Origin: Synechococcales cyanobacterium CRU_2_2
GTDB lineage: Bacteria; Cyanobacteriota; Cyanobacteriia; PCC-9006; JAAUQQ01
Reading direction: 5' to 3'
NCBI GenBank assembly: GCA_012034805.1
Contig: JAAUOP010000039.1
Span: 1 to 36,059 of the forward strand
Length of the DNA stretch: 36,059 bases
Shown here piece after piece: positions 1-9,004 of this stretch. The translations under genes were made by a program, and so were the position numbers. Below the pieces are notes generated by a model that had not been told where the DNA came from, did no database searches, and worked only from the letters and a program-made list of their open reading frames with translations. Each line of letters starts with the position of its first letter. Position 1 is the first letter of the stretch.

Positions 1-1386
1 CAGCAGCACCATAAAAACAGGGACGGTACAAAATAAACCGCTAGGCCAAACCCCAGCACCAGCACGACACTTTGCACCAGCCAAATCAAGAGCCGACGCC
101 CGGTTCGTGCGTCTTTTTGCACATTGCCTGCGGCCAACATCCAGGGAAACACCGCCAGCGCCAGCAGCGGCCACAGCTTCAGCCGAGCTGGAATCAGGAG
201 CCAGGGCAACCACACGATTTCGGCTAAGGCCCCAAACGCAAACCAGAGTCCGCCGAACAGCCCGAGCCCCACAGCGATATTTTGTAGCGATGGCCGGGGC
301 AAGCGTGCCGAGAATGCTAGCCAGACTATGCCACCAATTAGAAACCACAGCGCGACAGCGCCCCCGACTTGAATGCCACCGAGAGCGGCAAGATCCAGGT
401 GCTGGTTGGCTTGCAGTAGAACTGCTCCTGCGACGATGGGAGCCGTGACCAGTCCTAGCCAGGTGGATTTTGGACGCTTGAAGGTCACCGGAAAAAGGGG
501 GAATTGAGGGCGATCGCCCCCAAAAATACCAGTCCGGCCAGCCCATGCACCAACCCCAAAAAATCCGGCGATCGGAATACAAAATCTGCTGATCCGGGGG
601 CACCGTTGCTCCCGTCACACCCAGACCAAAGACCTGGTTAAGCCAAGACAGGGCGGCTTGGTGGCTTTGATCGCTAAACAAAATGGTTGTGTGCTCAACG
701 TTTTCAATTGCCACGAGCGATCGCCCTTGTCCATCCTCGGTGTTGGCTTGGGCACCACCCGCCGCCGCCAGCAACTGCTCAGCATTATTTTGCATCCAAC
801 GGCCTTCCAAAACCCCGTATTGCAGCTGTAGATTGCGGGGGCGATCGCCTTTCACCGGGGCCGGAACGGAGGAAATGGCAATCGTTGCCGCAAAGGCCTC
901 AGGATCTTGGATGGCTGCTTGGAGTGAGGTACCGCCGCCCAGGGAATGGCCGAGTAGGGCGAGGCGATTGCTATCAACCTCGGGCTGCGCTTTGAGGGCT
1001 TCGAGGGCAACGCGGAAGGCTGGTGAAGGTTTAAGCTGTCCCTGGCCCGCATCGCCAGACAGTTCAAACGAACCAAGGCCTTGGGCATTGTTGCCATGTC
1101 CTGCGTTATCCCACAACAGCACACCATAGCCCCAGTGGGCGAGCACGTGGCCATAGCCCAGCATCAGTTGCTTAGAACCCGCATAGCCGTGGGTGACCAG
1201 TACCCCCGGCACTGGCGACTGTTGGGCAGAGGGCGGTGCCATGAAAATCATCGGGACGCCGGATTGGCTGAAGCGGCGGACGATCAGGCTGTGTTGCGTT
1301 AGCAATACTGCTGCCCAAGCTGCAATCATCAAAACCACCGCGAAAATTGCCACGATCCAGCGCCGTTGTCCCATTGCTACTCCCAT
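1..1386 (-). CDS. alpha/beta hydrolase with C-terminal membrane domain, frameshifted, cut by window edge
   Basis: A signal-anchor helix (GQRRWIVAIFAVVLMIAAW) is followed by a hydrolase domain with an oxyanion-type HGYAG motif and the nucleophile elbow GHSLGGG, so a serine hydrolase or esterase is likely; the substrate is unknown. The C-terminal half is a run of hydrophobic helices (for example GLGLFGGLWFAFGALAEIVW) in another frame. The coding phase changes twice, near 611-613 (CCC on plus) and 492-501 (A5G5). Adding one base at each site gives one continuous protein running off the left edge. Two starts are possible, 1386 and 1374; the second has GGGAG five bases upstream. The two shifts match the homopolymer pattern seen elsewhere here, so I read them as sequence error, though real decay is not excluded. 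Confidence 0.7.
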   Translation of the reverse strand, partial: MGVAMGQRRWIVAIFAVVLMIAAWAAVLLTQHSLIVRRFSQSGVPMIFMAPPSAQQSPVPGVLVTHGYAGSKQLMLGYGHVLAHWGYGVLLWDNAGHGNNAQGLGSFELSGDAGQGQLKPSPAFRVALEALKAQPEVDSNRLALLGHSLGGGTSLQAAIQDPEAFAATIAISSVPAPVKGDRPRNLQLQYGVLEGRWMQNNAEQLLAAAGGAQANTEDGQGRSLVAIENVEHTTILFSDQSHQAALSWLNQVFGLGVTGATVPPDQQILYSDRRIFWGWCMGWPDWYFWGRSPSIPPFSGDLQASKIHLARTGHGSHRRRSSSTASQPAPGSCRSRWHSSRGRCRAVVSNWWHSLASILGTLAPAIATKYRCGARAVRRTLVCVWGLSRNRVVALAPDSSSAEAVAAAGAGGVSLDVGRRQCAKRRTNRASALDLAGAKCRAGAGVWPSGLFCTVPVFMVLL

Positions 1387-1450
1387 GCTTCTAACCGATT
1401 GCTCCTAGTGATTGCCAATGGCTTGCCAAATGATCGTTGCTGAATGATTT

Positions 1451-2170
1451 CTAGGAGCCGTGAGCCGCTCGTTCAAAATCGGCGGTCGCTCGCTGGGTTG
1501 TGGCAACATCAAAAAGCTGTGCCGCGATTTTGGCCGAAAACGTAAAAGTGTCAAGCCCTTGGGTGGCCAGAAAGGCAATGTCACCGATCTCGCGGATGCT
1601 GGCAGTGAGGATGCGGGTGGAGCTGCCGACACCCTCGAGCGCCTGCTGCATCGTCGCGATGGTTTCCCGACCGTTGCGGCCAAAGTCTGTGATCCGGCCA
1701 AGATAAGGGGCCACGTATGCTGCACCGAGGGCCGCGCCAATGAGCACCTGATGGACTTCATAAATGCCGGTTAGGGTGATGCGAACACCGGTTTTCATCA
1801 GCTGGGCGGCGGCGGTGGTACCTGCCCGGGTGATGGGCACTTTGACGACGACGCGGGGATCGATCGCGGCTAGCTGCTGGCCATGTTCGATCCAAGCTTC
1901 CACTGTGCCACCCCAGGTTTGTAGCTGAACTTCCTGCATACCGAGGTCAAAGGCTTTGGTGGCCAGCTGTTCCAGCTGTTCTAGCGTGCAGGGCAACTGG
2001 GCGCGCTCCAACAGCAAAGGGTTCGTCGTGACACCGTAAAAGATGCCTGAACCAAGCCAAACGTCCCATTGCTCGGTGTCGGCGGTGTCGAGATAAAGGC
2101 GTAACTTCGTTAGCGGGGGTTGGGACGGGGGTTGGGATGGGGGTTGGGACGGCGGGGTGGTCGCAGTCAT
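1451..2170 (-). CDS. transaldolase / fructose-6-phosphate aldolase family protein
   Basis: A 239-residue TIM-barrel aldolase of the short transaldolase (TalC/FSA-like) type. The conserved core begins at about residue 23 with LRLYLDTADTEQW, continues with GVTTNPLLL (46-54), and carries the expected Schiff-base lysine K110 in VVVKVP. The usual small-transaldolase length is about 215-220, so the extra length is the N-terminal tail, a PSQP-rich stretch encoded by a 12-bp tandem repeat (about 2116-2155). The true start could lie inside that tail. The enzyme would transfer or cleave dihydroxyacetone units of sugar phosphates in the cytoplasm; transaldolase and FSA activity cannot be told apart by eye. 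The hydrolase gene starts 64 bases downstream on the same strand. Confidence 0.82.
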   Translation of the reverse strand: MTATTPPSQPPSQPPSQPPLTKLRLYLDTADTEQWDVWLGSGIFYGVTTNPLLLERAQLPCTLEQLEQLATKAFDLGMQEVQLQTWGGTVEAWIEHGQQLAAIDPRVVVKVPITRAGTTAAAQLMKTGVRITLTGIYEVHQVLIGAALGAAYVAPYLGRITDFGRNGRETIATMQQALEGVGSSTRILTASIREIGDIAFLATQGLDTFTFSAKIAAQLFDVATTQRATADFERAAHGS

Positions 2171-2218
2171 GAAATCATGCAGATCGGCGAAGATATCTGC
2201 GCAATGGTGAGGGATCTG

Positions 2219-2248
2219 GTGAGCGATTGTTTCGTGAACGATTGTTCA
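2219..2248. repeat. 15-bp tandem repeat (two imperfect copies)
   Basis: Two adjacent 15-mers, GTGAGCGATTGTTTC and GTGAACGATTGTTCA, lie in the short spacer between the WG-repeat gene and the transaldolase gene. They are probably a local slippage duplication. Confidence 0.7.
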
Positions 2249-2297
2249 TGGTCTAGATTAGACGGTTTTTAGCGCGATCGCCCCTCAAATTCGCCCA

Positions 2298-3398
2298 TCA
2301 AGGCCGACCCAGGTAACCCCACTTGGCTCCTTTGCGGACGGGAGCCAATCCGTCCCGAAAATCCGTCGCCAGGGAGAACTGGGGCTCAATCACGCGCTTG
2401 CCGCTGCGATCGACATAGCCCGCCATTTTTCCGACTCGAATCATCGCCAGCCCTTCCGAAAAATTGCCGACGAAATCATCAAACTGGGGCTGAATGACAA
2501 ACTGACCCGACTTGTCGATATAGCCATATTGACCCCCAAGATGGGCCGCTGCAAGACCCTCAGAAAAACTTTTCGCTCGGTTGAATTGGGGTTGAATAAT
2601 AAATTCGCCGGACTTGTTGATATAGCCCCATTTCCCCCCCAGCTGCACGGCGGCCAAATCCTCAGCAAAATCCTCGGCATCTTCGAATCTGGGGGCGATC
2701 GCAAACTTGCCACTGGAGTCAATAAATCCTAACTCACCCTTCAATTGAACCACCGCCAACCCATCAGCAAATTCCCAAGCCTGCTCAAATTGAGGCTCAA
2801 TCGCGATTTTCCCGGCAGTATTGATGTAGCCCCAATTGCCATTGTTTTGTACTGCCGCTAACCCCTCGGAAAAGGCCCGAGCTTTTTGGTATTGAAGCGG
2901 TATCACGGGCTTTCCTTGGGTATTGACATAGCCCCAGCGGCCTTTGACCTCGATTTCTGACAACCCATCAGAAAACGTCGGGCTGATGAAGTTCACAGCA
3001 GGTTTAATCCGCAGGATAACCTTGCCCGTTTTGTCGATAAAGCCACGTTCTTCGCCCGTTTTGACCAGCGCTAAACCCTCAGAAAAGCCCCAGGTAGAAT
3101 CAAATTGCGGTGAGATAACCAGTTCGCCCTTCGGATTGATATATCCCCAGATATTGCCCACCCGCACCGGAGCCAAACCCTCTGCAAAGGGAGACGCATG
3201 ATCAAAGGTCGGTGGAATTGCAAAGTTGCGATCGCTGCTATCCATCTCTGAAGTCGCGCCGATGGTGCTGGTCGCTTCGGCCTTGGGCAACGAGGAGTTC
3301 GCCTGGGTAGCCTCCACAGGAATACCCATCAGCAAGCCGAATAGTAGCATCAACAAAACCTTGAACGGAGTTGGCGTCAACAGAGTTTTCATCAACAT
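2298..3398 (-). CDS. WG-repeat exported protein
   Basis: From ATG 3398 this is 366 residues. An N-terminal hydrophobic stretch (VLLMLLFGLLMGIP) ending near VEA looks like a signal peptide, so the product is probably exported. The rest is about nine tandem units of the WG beta-repeat (G-x-W-G-Y-I ... G-K ... I-x-P-Q-F ... F-x-E-G-L-A), including IWGYI, RWGYV, NWGYI, KWGYI and QYGYI; the last unit is partial. Such repeats form beta-rich scaffolds and the function of most members is unknown. Alternative starts are 3392 and an upstream ATG at 3467; the signal peptide favours 3398 or 3392. No clear Shine-Dalgarno is visible. Confidence 0.85.
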   Translation of the reverse strand: MLMKTLLTPTPFKVLLMLLFGLLMGIPVEATQANSSLPKAEATSTIGATSEMDSSDRNFAIPPTFDHASPFAEGLAPVRVGNIWGYINPKGELVISPQFDSTWGFSEGLALVKTGEERGFIDKTGKVILRIKPAVNFISPTFSDGLSEIEVKGRWGYVNTQGKPVIPLQYQKARAFSEGLAAVQNNGNWGYINTAGKIAIEPQFEQAWEFADGLAVVQLKGELGFIDSSGKFAIAPRFEDAEDFAEDLAAVQLGGKWGYINKSGEFIIQPQFNRAKSFSEGLAAAHLGGQYGYIDKSGQFVIQPQFDDFVGNFSEGLAMIRVGKMAGYVDRSGKRVIEPQFSLATDFRDGLAPVRKGAKWGYLGRP

Positions 3399-3526
3399 GG
3401 CACAGAAAAGATAATGACAATCTATCAGAGTTGACGATCTTGCGACCCCTGTACCCCAATCGACCAAGCGACTCCCCCAGGCCCAAAAAAGTTCCTGCCC
3501 AGGACCGTCTCAACCTTGGGACTCAC

Positions 3527-3574
3527 CTTGAGATTTGCCTTGAGATTTAACTTGAGATTTAACTTGAGGTTCAA
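3527..3574. repeat. 12-bp tandem repeat, four units
   Basis: Four 12-bp units of consensus CTTGAGATTTAA, two of them identical and two diverged, lie immediately beyond the stop codon of the lipoprotein gene that ends at 3595. Confidence 0.8.
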
Positions 3575-3594
3575 CCTAAAATCTGAGCTGAAGT

Positions 3595-4217
3595 TCAACA
3601 GCCGGCCTTACCCTCCACAGGAATCGCAATGGTTTCGGTACCGGCCTGGAGTTGCACCGAGCCACTCGGAATCGGAATCGATTCGGCTTTGCCCAGGTTC
3701 TCGTCGTCGCTGCCTGGGTCTGCTTCCACGATCGCAATCAACTTAAGCTCAGCATTGCTAAAGGTCTGGCTGGGGGTTTGACCATAAAACTCGGCTCCCC
3801 GCCCTTCCTCTAGCTTAAACGGCACCAACTTGCCATTGATTTTCATCAACATCGGTGAACCGTCTACGCCGTGGAACAGCAAAAATCCTCCCGCCGCTTG
3901 CTCTTGGGCCGCCTCAGGGGTTGGCTGCAAAGACAGGCCACAGCCACCGCTCCCGGCGGCAAAGAGTTCTTCTTGGCTAAATAGGCCCAACTCAAAATTG
4001 TTGGGTGGTGGCGCGATCAAGCCCCCAGGGGCGGAGGGGGCGCTTAAGCCCGTCGGGGCGCTCGGCGCTGAGGCGACGACACGGGGTGTCTCCTGTCTGG
4101 GCAGAGCTTCTGGGGCATTGGCTTCGGGCGCAGCACCACAGCTGCCCAGCATCCCTGTGAGCGTTAGGGTGGCGATCGCAGCCCAAACGAGCCCCCCCTA
4201 GAGCCGGGACGATCCAT
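3595..4217 (-). CDS. putative lipoprotein, frameshifted in signal peptide
   Basis: The product is about 207 residues if one G is restored in the C7 run (plus strand 4192-4198). This joins the start MDRPGSR to GLVWAAIATLTLTG and the lipobox LGSC. Without the repair the hydrophobic leader is cut off by TAG. The mature part is Ala/Pro-rich (about 40 residues) followed by a soluble domain containing LLFHGVDGSPMLMKINGKL and QTFSNAELKLIAIVEADPG, with no family I recognise. Two cysteines remain in the mature chain. Restored length is an exact codon multiple, which supports the repair. It lies in a minus-strand run of exported proteins. The exact start is uncertain, with another ATG six codons upstream. 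Confidence 0.65.
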
Positions 4218-4281
4218 TGACGGTGGTCGGGACATGCAAGGCGATTGACGCAGCAGCCCAGCAGATGCAGTGAGTCTCATA

Positions 4282-4346
4282 GGATATTTCGTTGGGTACT
4301 TCGTTGGATACGTTCGTTGGATACGTTCGTTGGATACTTCGTTCTT
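4282..4346. repeat. 12-15 bp tandem repeat, five units
   Basis: Five units related to GGATACGTTCGTT are arranged head to tail in the spacer upstream of the lipoprotein gene; the third and fourth are identical. Confidence 0.8.
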
Positions 4347-4385
4347 GGATGAACAGCGGTTCAATAGCGCTTGGATCTAGGGCGC

Positions 4386-4415
4386 TTAGACGTATGTATT
4401 TTAGACGTATGTATT
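4386..4415. repeat. 15-bp tandem repeat, two exact copies
   Basis: TTAGACGTATGTATT occurs twice back to back, about 55 bases beyond the stop codon of the TIGR03790-family gene. Confidence 0.85.
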
Positions 4416-4469
4416 AAAGTCCCTAGATGGATCGTTGACAATTTTTTTTAGGCAGGGGCGATCCCTCCG

Positions 4470-5492
4470 CTATCGAAACGGCTTCGCCAGCGGCTCCCCA
4501 ATGAACATCCCCTGGCCGGGCCAAGCCACACTTTTCCAGTAGGCCTCAATCAGCGTATCCCCACGCCGGTAGTGGTGCAGCAGCACCGCCGGATGGGGAA
4601 ACTTTTGGGTGTAATTGCAGGGTTCTGTCACCGTGCCGTAGCTGCCCGTTGCCCCGGCTTCGAGCCAGCGCAGACTGCTCATCTGGCTGCTATCAGTTAA
4701 CATGCCGCCAAAGGAGGTGAGGTGGTCCGCCACGGCCCCCGGCAAAAAACGGTTGCTGCGAATGTTCTCAACCTGGGCTAGACCCGTGAAATAAAACATC
4801 ACGTCCCGTTTGTTTTCGAGTTTGTCGGCTTGAATTTGTTCGATGGCAAAATCCGGCACTGCGGCCAGCACGGTGGCATAGTTGGCCGCACGGGCATTGC
4901 GGGGCACGTCGCTGGTGCTGAGCAAATAGGCGGTGCCCTGGGGGCGATCGTAGTCAGAGCGGATACCGCGTTCGATCAAGTCTCGGGCCTTGGGGAAACT
5001 GGTGGCGGCGATCGCCATCGTCGGCCTAAGGCCAAAATCCCGATAGGGCGCACCACTGTCCTGGTTAAAGTAGGGACTCGGTGCCGTCGCCACGCAGCCC
5101 TCGGAACAGTATTTTTCGTCAAAGCCCAGGGCAAAAGCAGCCGTGATCGACATACAACCCACGCGGTAGGGCTCGGCCCAGGTGAGAGCATAGGCTTGGA
5201 CGCCCACGCGGGTCTGGCGCTCAACCTCCCGGCGGATTTTGCGAAATTCGCTGGGCGAGACGCTGCTGCGGTGGGTGGGCAACTCGATTTCAATCCAGTT
5301 GCGAGCGGGGATACGACGGCGATCGCGATAGTATTCACCAATGCGAATGCTCAGAGGATCATTTGTATTGACAACAATTGCTAAATCCTGGGGCTGGAGT
5401 GCGGCGCTCAAGTCTGGGTTGATTTCGTCGCAGGCACTCACCCCCAATGCTGACAATACCACCAGCAATAAGCCCAGGATTAATCGTCTCAA
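4470..5492 (-). CDS. TIGR03790-family protein (putative lipoprotein)
   Basis: A 340-residue protein. Its leader LILGLLLVVLSALGVSAC ends in a lipobox-like VSAC, so it is probably lipidated or exported. The body has the features of the TIGR03790 family: DLAIVVNTNDPLS near the start, YYRDRRRIPARN, ALTWAEPYRV, AYLLSTSD, and a C-terminal block with VTEPCNYTQKFPHP. The family is uncharacterised; as I recall it occurs mainly in genomes that also carry the exosortase/PEP-CTERM system, so this cell may have one. No exosortase gene is in the window. The reading frame is intact. Confidence 0.8.
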   Translation of the reverse strand: MRRLILGLLLVVLSALGVSACDEINPDLSAALQPQDLAIVVNTNDPLSIRIGEYYRDRRRIPARNWIEIELPTHRSSVSPSEFRKIRREVERQTRVGVQAYALTWAEPYRVGCMSITAAFALGFDEKYCSEGCVATAPSPYFNQDSGAPYRDFGLRPTMAIAATSFPKARDLIERGIRSDYDRPQGTAYLLSTSDVPRNARAANYATVLAAVPDFAIEQIQADKLENKRDVMFYFTGLAQVENIRSNRFLPGAVADHLTSFGGMLTDSSQMSSLRWLEAGATGSYGTVTEPCNYTQKFPHPAVLLHHYRRGDTLIEAYWKSVAWPGQGMFIGEPLAKPFR

Positions 5493-5534
5493 ATCAAGCT
5501 TCTCCCCTACATGATTTTGCTTAGGTCTGAATGT

Positions 5535-6305
5535 TCAGATCTTAGCAGGTTGGGACCAGCGAATCACCTGGGCAAACAGCCGGGGAGAGAGCGATCGCAC
5601 CACACTGCCGCGTGACTTTGCCAGCCCACCAGGATCTCACGCTTCCCCCGCTTGATCCCAGCGACCATCGCCTTGGCCACCTGCTCGGGCCGAGCCGCCT
5701 GCACCCAACGAAACGGCGTCATGTCTTTGACCATGTCAGTTTTGGTCAGGGATGGCATCAGGTTAGTGACCTTGATGTTGTGCGGTGCGAGCTCAGCGCG
5801 CAGTGCCTGACTAAAACCAACAATCGCGTGTTTGGTCGCAGAATAGATCGCCATCGAGGGCGCAGCCACCTTGCCCATCAAGCTCGAGACATTGACAATA
5901 TGCCCCTGCCTGCGCCGCATCATTTGGCGAGCAACGATGCGAGTGATGGTGTACATCCCAAGCAAATTAGTCATCAGTTCAGTCTCCAACTGCTGCAAGT
6001 GAGACTCAATGAACCGTCCCTGATGGGCAACACCGGCACAATTGACCAACAAATCGATAGGAGGGTGGTGACGCAGGGCCTTAACCACCGTTGCATGAAC
6101 TCTTCTGGGCTCGGTTAAGTCGAGCGGCAAAATTGAAACTTCTGTGCCCATTTGCTCTAGGTCAATTGCAACTTTCCGAAGCTGTTTTGTATCCCTTGCA
6201 ACTAATAGCAAGGTGCGAATATTCTGCTGGGCGAGGGAGAAGCGATCGCCTTACCAACCCTCGGGAAGCTCCAGTAATCAGAGCTGTTTTTCCACGAAAA
6301 TCCAT
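5535..6305 (-). CDS. short-chain dehydrogenase/reductase, three frameshifts
   Basis: An NAD(P)-dependent SDR of the classical type. The start MDFRGKTALITGASRG (ATG 6305, with GAGGT upstream) gives the TGxxxGxG cofactor motif. The middle, in another frame, carries NCAG, the catalytic serine in VNVSS, and YSATKH (YxxxK). The C-terminal end is in a third phase and would end ...RLFAQVIRWSQPAKI. Three single-base insertions (near 6254, 6235 and 5601-5612) restore one protein of 257 residues, and the total is an exact codon multiple. The first two sites are CC and GGG runs; the third is less certain. The substrate cannot be told from sequence. Confidence 0.72.
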
Positions 6306-6944
6306 GGTGATACCTCGTAATCTTGTATCTCGCGCTTGGCTTGTGTTAGCAGCACGAACACCCGAACATCGGATGCCCCGCTGGCGGGAAGCTTTGGTAA
6401 GAACCCGATTAGTGTGTCACAGCCAAGGTCACGAGCTAAACAGTTGCATCAAATACAGTTGCGTCAAATACGCCTGTGTCGAATACGGCTGCATCAAACG
6501 TGAGGGGCAATCTTGAATCGCCATAAACTCCAGCAGCGACTCTTCATTCCAGCACCTGACAATAATCTTGCCAAGAAGGGTCTTGGACTACAGCTTGTGG
6601 ACGGAGCTAGATACAAACAGAGTCAAACAAGAACAAGGACGGGGTTTAGATCAGAACAGAGTTCAGATCCGAACAGAGCTCAGGTAAGGACAAAGTCAGA
6701 AATTGCAGCTCAAGCAACTCTTTACGAACATTAACACTCGATTTCCAAAATCGACGGAATGATTAGAAAATGTAATTGACCGCAGGAACTTTTTGGCGGG
6801 ATCGATAGGTAAAGCTGATTGATTTTGGTCGAATTCTGGTATCAGATCACAACGCACAGTTACCCATTAACCGTCAATTTGTAAATTCAATTGCGCAAAA
6901 ACTGTGTGAAAACTGCGCGAAGAAGATCAGATATAGATAGCTGA
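6306..6944. other. 639-bp spacer without a supported gene
   Basis: This spacer lies upstream of the SDR gene and downstream of rtcB. It contains the 15-bp repeat at 6444-6500, a looser repeat around CAGAACAGAG (about 6650-6690), and an AT-rich end (6735-6940). Open frames here are short, lack ribosome sites and follow the repeat periodicity. I see no tRNA or terminator. Confidence 0.6.
6444..6500. repeat. 15-bp tandem repeat, nearly four units
   Basis: Units related to TTGCATCAAATACAG run head to tail, the last one truncated to 12 bases. They are intergenic, upstream of the SDR gene. Confidence 0.8.
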
Positions 6945-8125
6945 CTAACCCTTGACGCAAACAACCTGGCGCAAGGTCGCCACCACTTCCACCAAGTCGG
7001 CCTGATGGGCCATGACCGCCTCAATCGGCTTGTAGGCCGCCGGAATTTCATCGAGAATACCTTCGTCTTTACGACACTCGATCCCTTCGGTTTGGGCAAT
7101 TAAATCATCTAAGGAATAGACACGCTTGGCCTTGGAGCGCGACATCAGCCGCCCCGCGCCGTGGCTACAGGAGCAGAAGCTCGGGACATTACCCTTGCCT
7201 TTAACAATGTAGGATTTCGCTCCCATCGATCCGGGGATAATGCCGTAGTCGGTCTCGCGGGCACGGACAGCACCCTTGCGCGTGACATAAACTTCTTCGC
7301 CATAGTGAATCTCTTGCTCGGCATAGTTGTGATGACAATTTACCGACAAGAGCGGCTTGGTCAATTTCCCTCCGGCGACGTGCTTTTCCATGATTCGCTT
7401 AAACCGCGCCATCATCACATCGCGATTGAACAAGGCGTAGGATTGGGCCCACTGCAGGTCATTCCAGTAATGGTCAAACTCGGACGTACCTCTGACAAAA
7501 TAGGCCAAGTCGGGATCTGGTAGCTTTGCTTGGGCGAGCTTGGCCAAATGCTTGGCCGTATCGATATGGCACTGGGCGAGCTTATTGCCAATATTGCGGG
7601 AGCCGGAATGGAGCATGAGCCAGACCTGGTCTTCGGTATCGATGCAAACTTCGATAAAGTGGTTGCCACCGCCGAGACTGCCAAGCTGCTTGAGCGCCGT
7701 TTTGTCGCGATCTTGAACGCCCTTGTGGAGATCCTGAAAGCGTTGCCAACCCGGCCAGTTTTGAACCGATTTTTCAATGGCTTTATTTTCTTCAAAGCCT
7801 GTGGGTATCGCGGCTTCGATATCCTTACGAATTTTCTTGAGCTTGCCCTCAAGCTGGTGCGATCGAAACGGTAGTTTGATCGCGCTCATACCACAGCCAA
7901 TATCAACCCCGACGGCAGCAGGAACGATCGCATCCTGGGTTGCCAACACTGATCCCACCAGCGCACCTTTGCCCAAATGGACATCGGGCATCAGGGACAG
8001 ATGCTTGAACACAAACGGCAACGATGCAACGTTTTTGCCATTTGAATTTCCTGGGGGGCCAAATCGTGGTTGGCCCAGGAAAGCACGGGCTTGTCGGTGG
8101 TGAACGGAACCGGCTGATAGGGCAT
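6945..8125 (-). CDS. rtcB: RNA-splicing ligase RtcB, frameshifted near N-terminus
   Basis: RtcB joins 2',3'-cyclic-phosphate or 3'-phosphate RNA ends to 5'-OH ends using GTP and Mn2+, in tRNA splicing or RNA repair. Visible family motifs are MPDVHLGKGALVGSV, VDIGCGM (metal Asp and Cys), GGGNHFIE, MLHSGSRNIGN, NCHHNYAE, GSMGAKSYIVKGKGN and HGAGR, which holds the histidine that is guanylylated. The natural start MPYQPVPFTTDKPVLSWAN (ATG 8125) is in another phase. Adding one base to the T5 run at 8032-8036 joins it to the body, giving 393 residues, close to the usual length. The zinc-ribbon gene ends 24 bases upstream, so the two are probably co-transcribed. No rtcA is present here. Confidence 0.93.
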
Positions 8126-8149
8126 GGTATCCGGCGGATAGGGATTGAT

Positions 8150-8815
8150 TTAGGACTGGAGTGGGTTGCCGCAGGCGCTGCAGAAGCGATCGCTTGCCTC
8201 CACCGCACTCCCGCACTGGTTACAAAACTTGCGGGCAGGCTGGGCGGGTGTGGCGGGTGTGGCGGGTGTGGCAGGTGTAGCGGGAGGATTTAGGTTCACC
8301 CGACTGTTGACCGAGACACTGCTGTGGCTTGAGGCTCCCCCCATGGACATGGCCATGTTGCCCATGCGCATCTGCATCGGATTCATCTGCATGTTGCCCA
8401 GATTCATTGACGGCATTGACGGCATTGGCGGCATCGGTGGCATCGGCGGCATGGGCTGCATCGGCGGCATTCCTCCTGCCATCGCGTCCATTCCCTCCAT
8501 CATGCTGGTGGGCCATGCTCCATCTTGGAGTGCCACCTGTTCGTAGGCTGCCGTCGAGGGTGTGCCCACCCTTAAACTGATGCTATTGCCCTGCACCTGA
8601 AGATAGGACTCGCCCTGAGCCGCTGTAATCTGGATCAGCAGACCTGAGCCTGTAGAAAAGGCGAGGGGCATGGCGCTCCAATCGCCCGTCTGAAAGCTGC
8701 TGCCCGATTGCTGCTGTTGCCCAGGGCCGGTGAAGCTGACCAGCAAACGCGTCTGGCCACCTGGGTTATCCAGGTAAACCGTTTGCCCGGTGTTAAGTCT
8801 GCAAACAAATGCCAT
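8150..8815 (-). CDS. zinc-ribbon protein with Met/Pro- and TPA-repeat linker, upstream of rtcB
   Basis: A 221-residue protein, not recognised as a whole. Residues 1-85 form a likely beta-rich domain (GQTVYLDNPGGQTRLLVSF). Residues about 110-155 are a low-complexity Met/Pro/Gly linker with MPPM units. A short TPA-repeat tract follows, encoded by 9-bp repeats at about 8236-8280. The C-terminus is a classical zinc ribbon, CNQCG ... CSACG (CxxC-x12-CxxC). The start ATG 8815 has GGGGTGA upstream. Its stop is 24 bases before rtcB on the same strand, so it may act with RtcB, but this is inference from position. The zinc ribbon could bind RNA or protein. Confidence 0.8.
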   Translation of the reverse strand: MAFVCRLNTGQTVYLDNPGGQTRLLVSFTGPGQQQQSGSSFQTGDWSAMPLAFSTGSGLLIQITAAQGESYLQVQGNSISLRVGTPSTAAYEQVALQDGAWPTSMMEGMDAMAGGMPPMQPMPPMPPMPPMPSMPSMNLGNMQMNPMQMRMGNMAMSMGGASSHSSVSVNSRVNLNPPATPATPATPATPAQPARKFCNQCGSAVEASDRFCSACGNPLQS

Positions 8816-8962
8816 GGGATCACCCCGTTCTAGAGTGCTGGTGTGGAATGTGGGTCAACTGAGTTCTCGTTGCTGACATCGCCACGCATTTCCTATTTTC
8901 CTAGACATACAACGATAACGGGGAGAGTTAAAAAGACTTAAAGTCCCAGGGGCGATGGGTGG

Positions 8963-9004
8963 TGCGGTGGTGCTTGTGTGCGGTGCTTGTGTGCGGTGCT
9001 TATG
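8963..9004. repeat. 13-16 bp tandem repeat over a stop codon
   Basis: Three units related to TGCGGTGCTTGTG. The third unit covers the stop codon of the dehydrogenase gene that ends at 9000. Confidence 0.75.

Noticed and set aside
4164-4364. Separate leftward open frame overlapping the lipoprotein start
   Set aside because: Its end is only the out-of-phase copy of the lipoprotein leader; the upstream part is translation of the intergenic tandem repeat.
6444-6500. CRISPR array
   Set aside because: The repeats are 15 bp, head to tail without spacers, and no cas genes are present.
6513-6734. Open frame in the spacer between rtcB and the SDR gene
   Set aside because: It follows the periodicity of degenerate tandem repeats and reads as repetitive Arg/Gln/Ser-rich sequence.
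8166-8546. Rightward open frames opposite the zinc-ribbon gene
   Set aside because: They are complements of the low-complexity Met/Pro and TPA tracts; the leftward frame has the CxxC motifs and the ribosome site.
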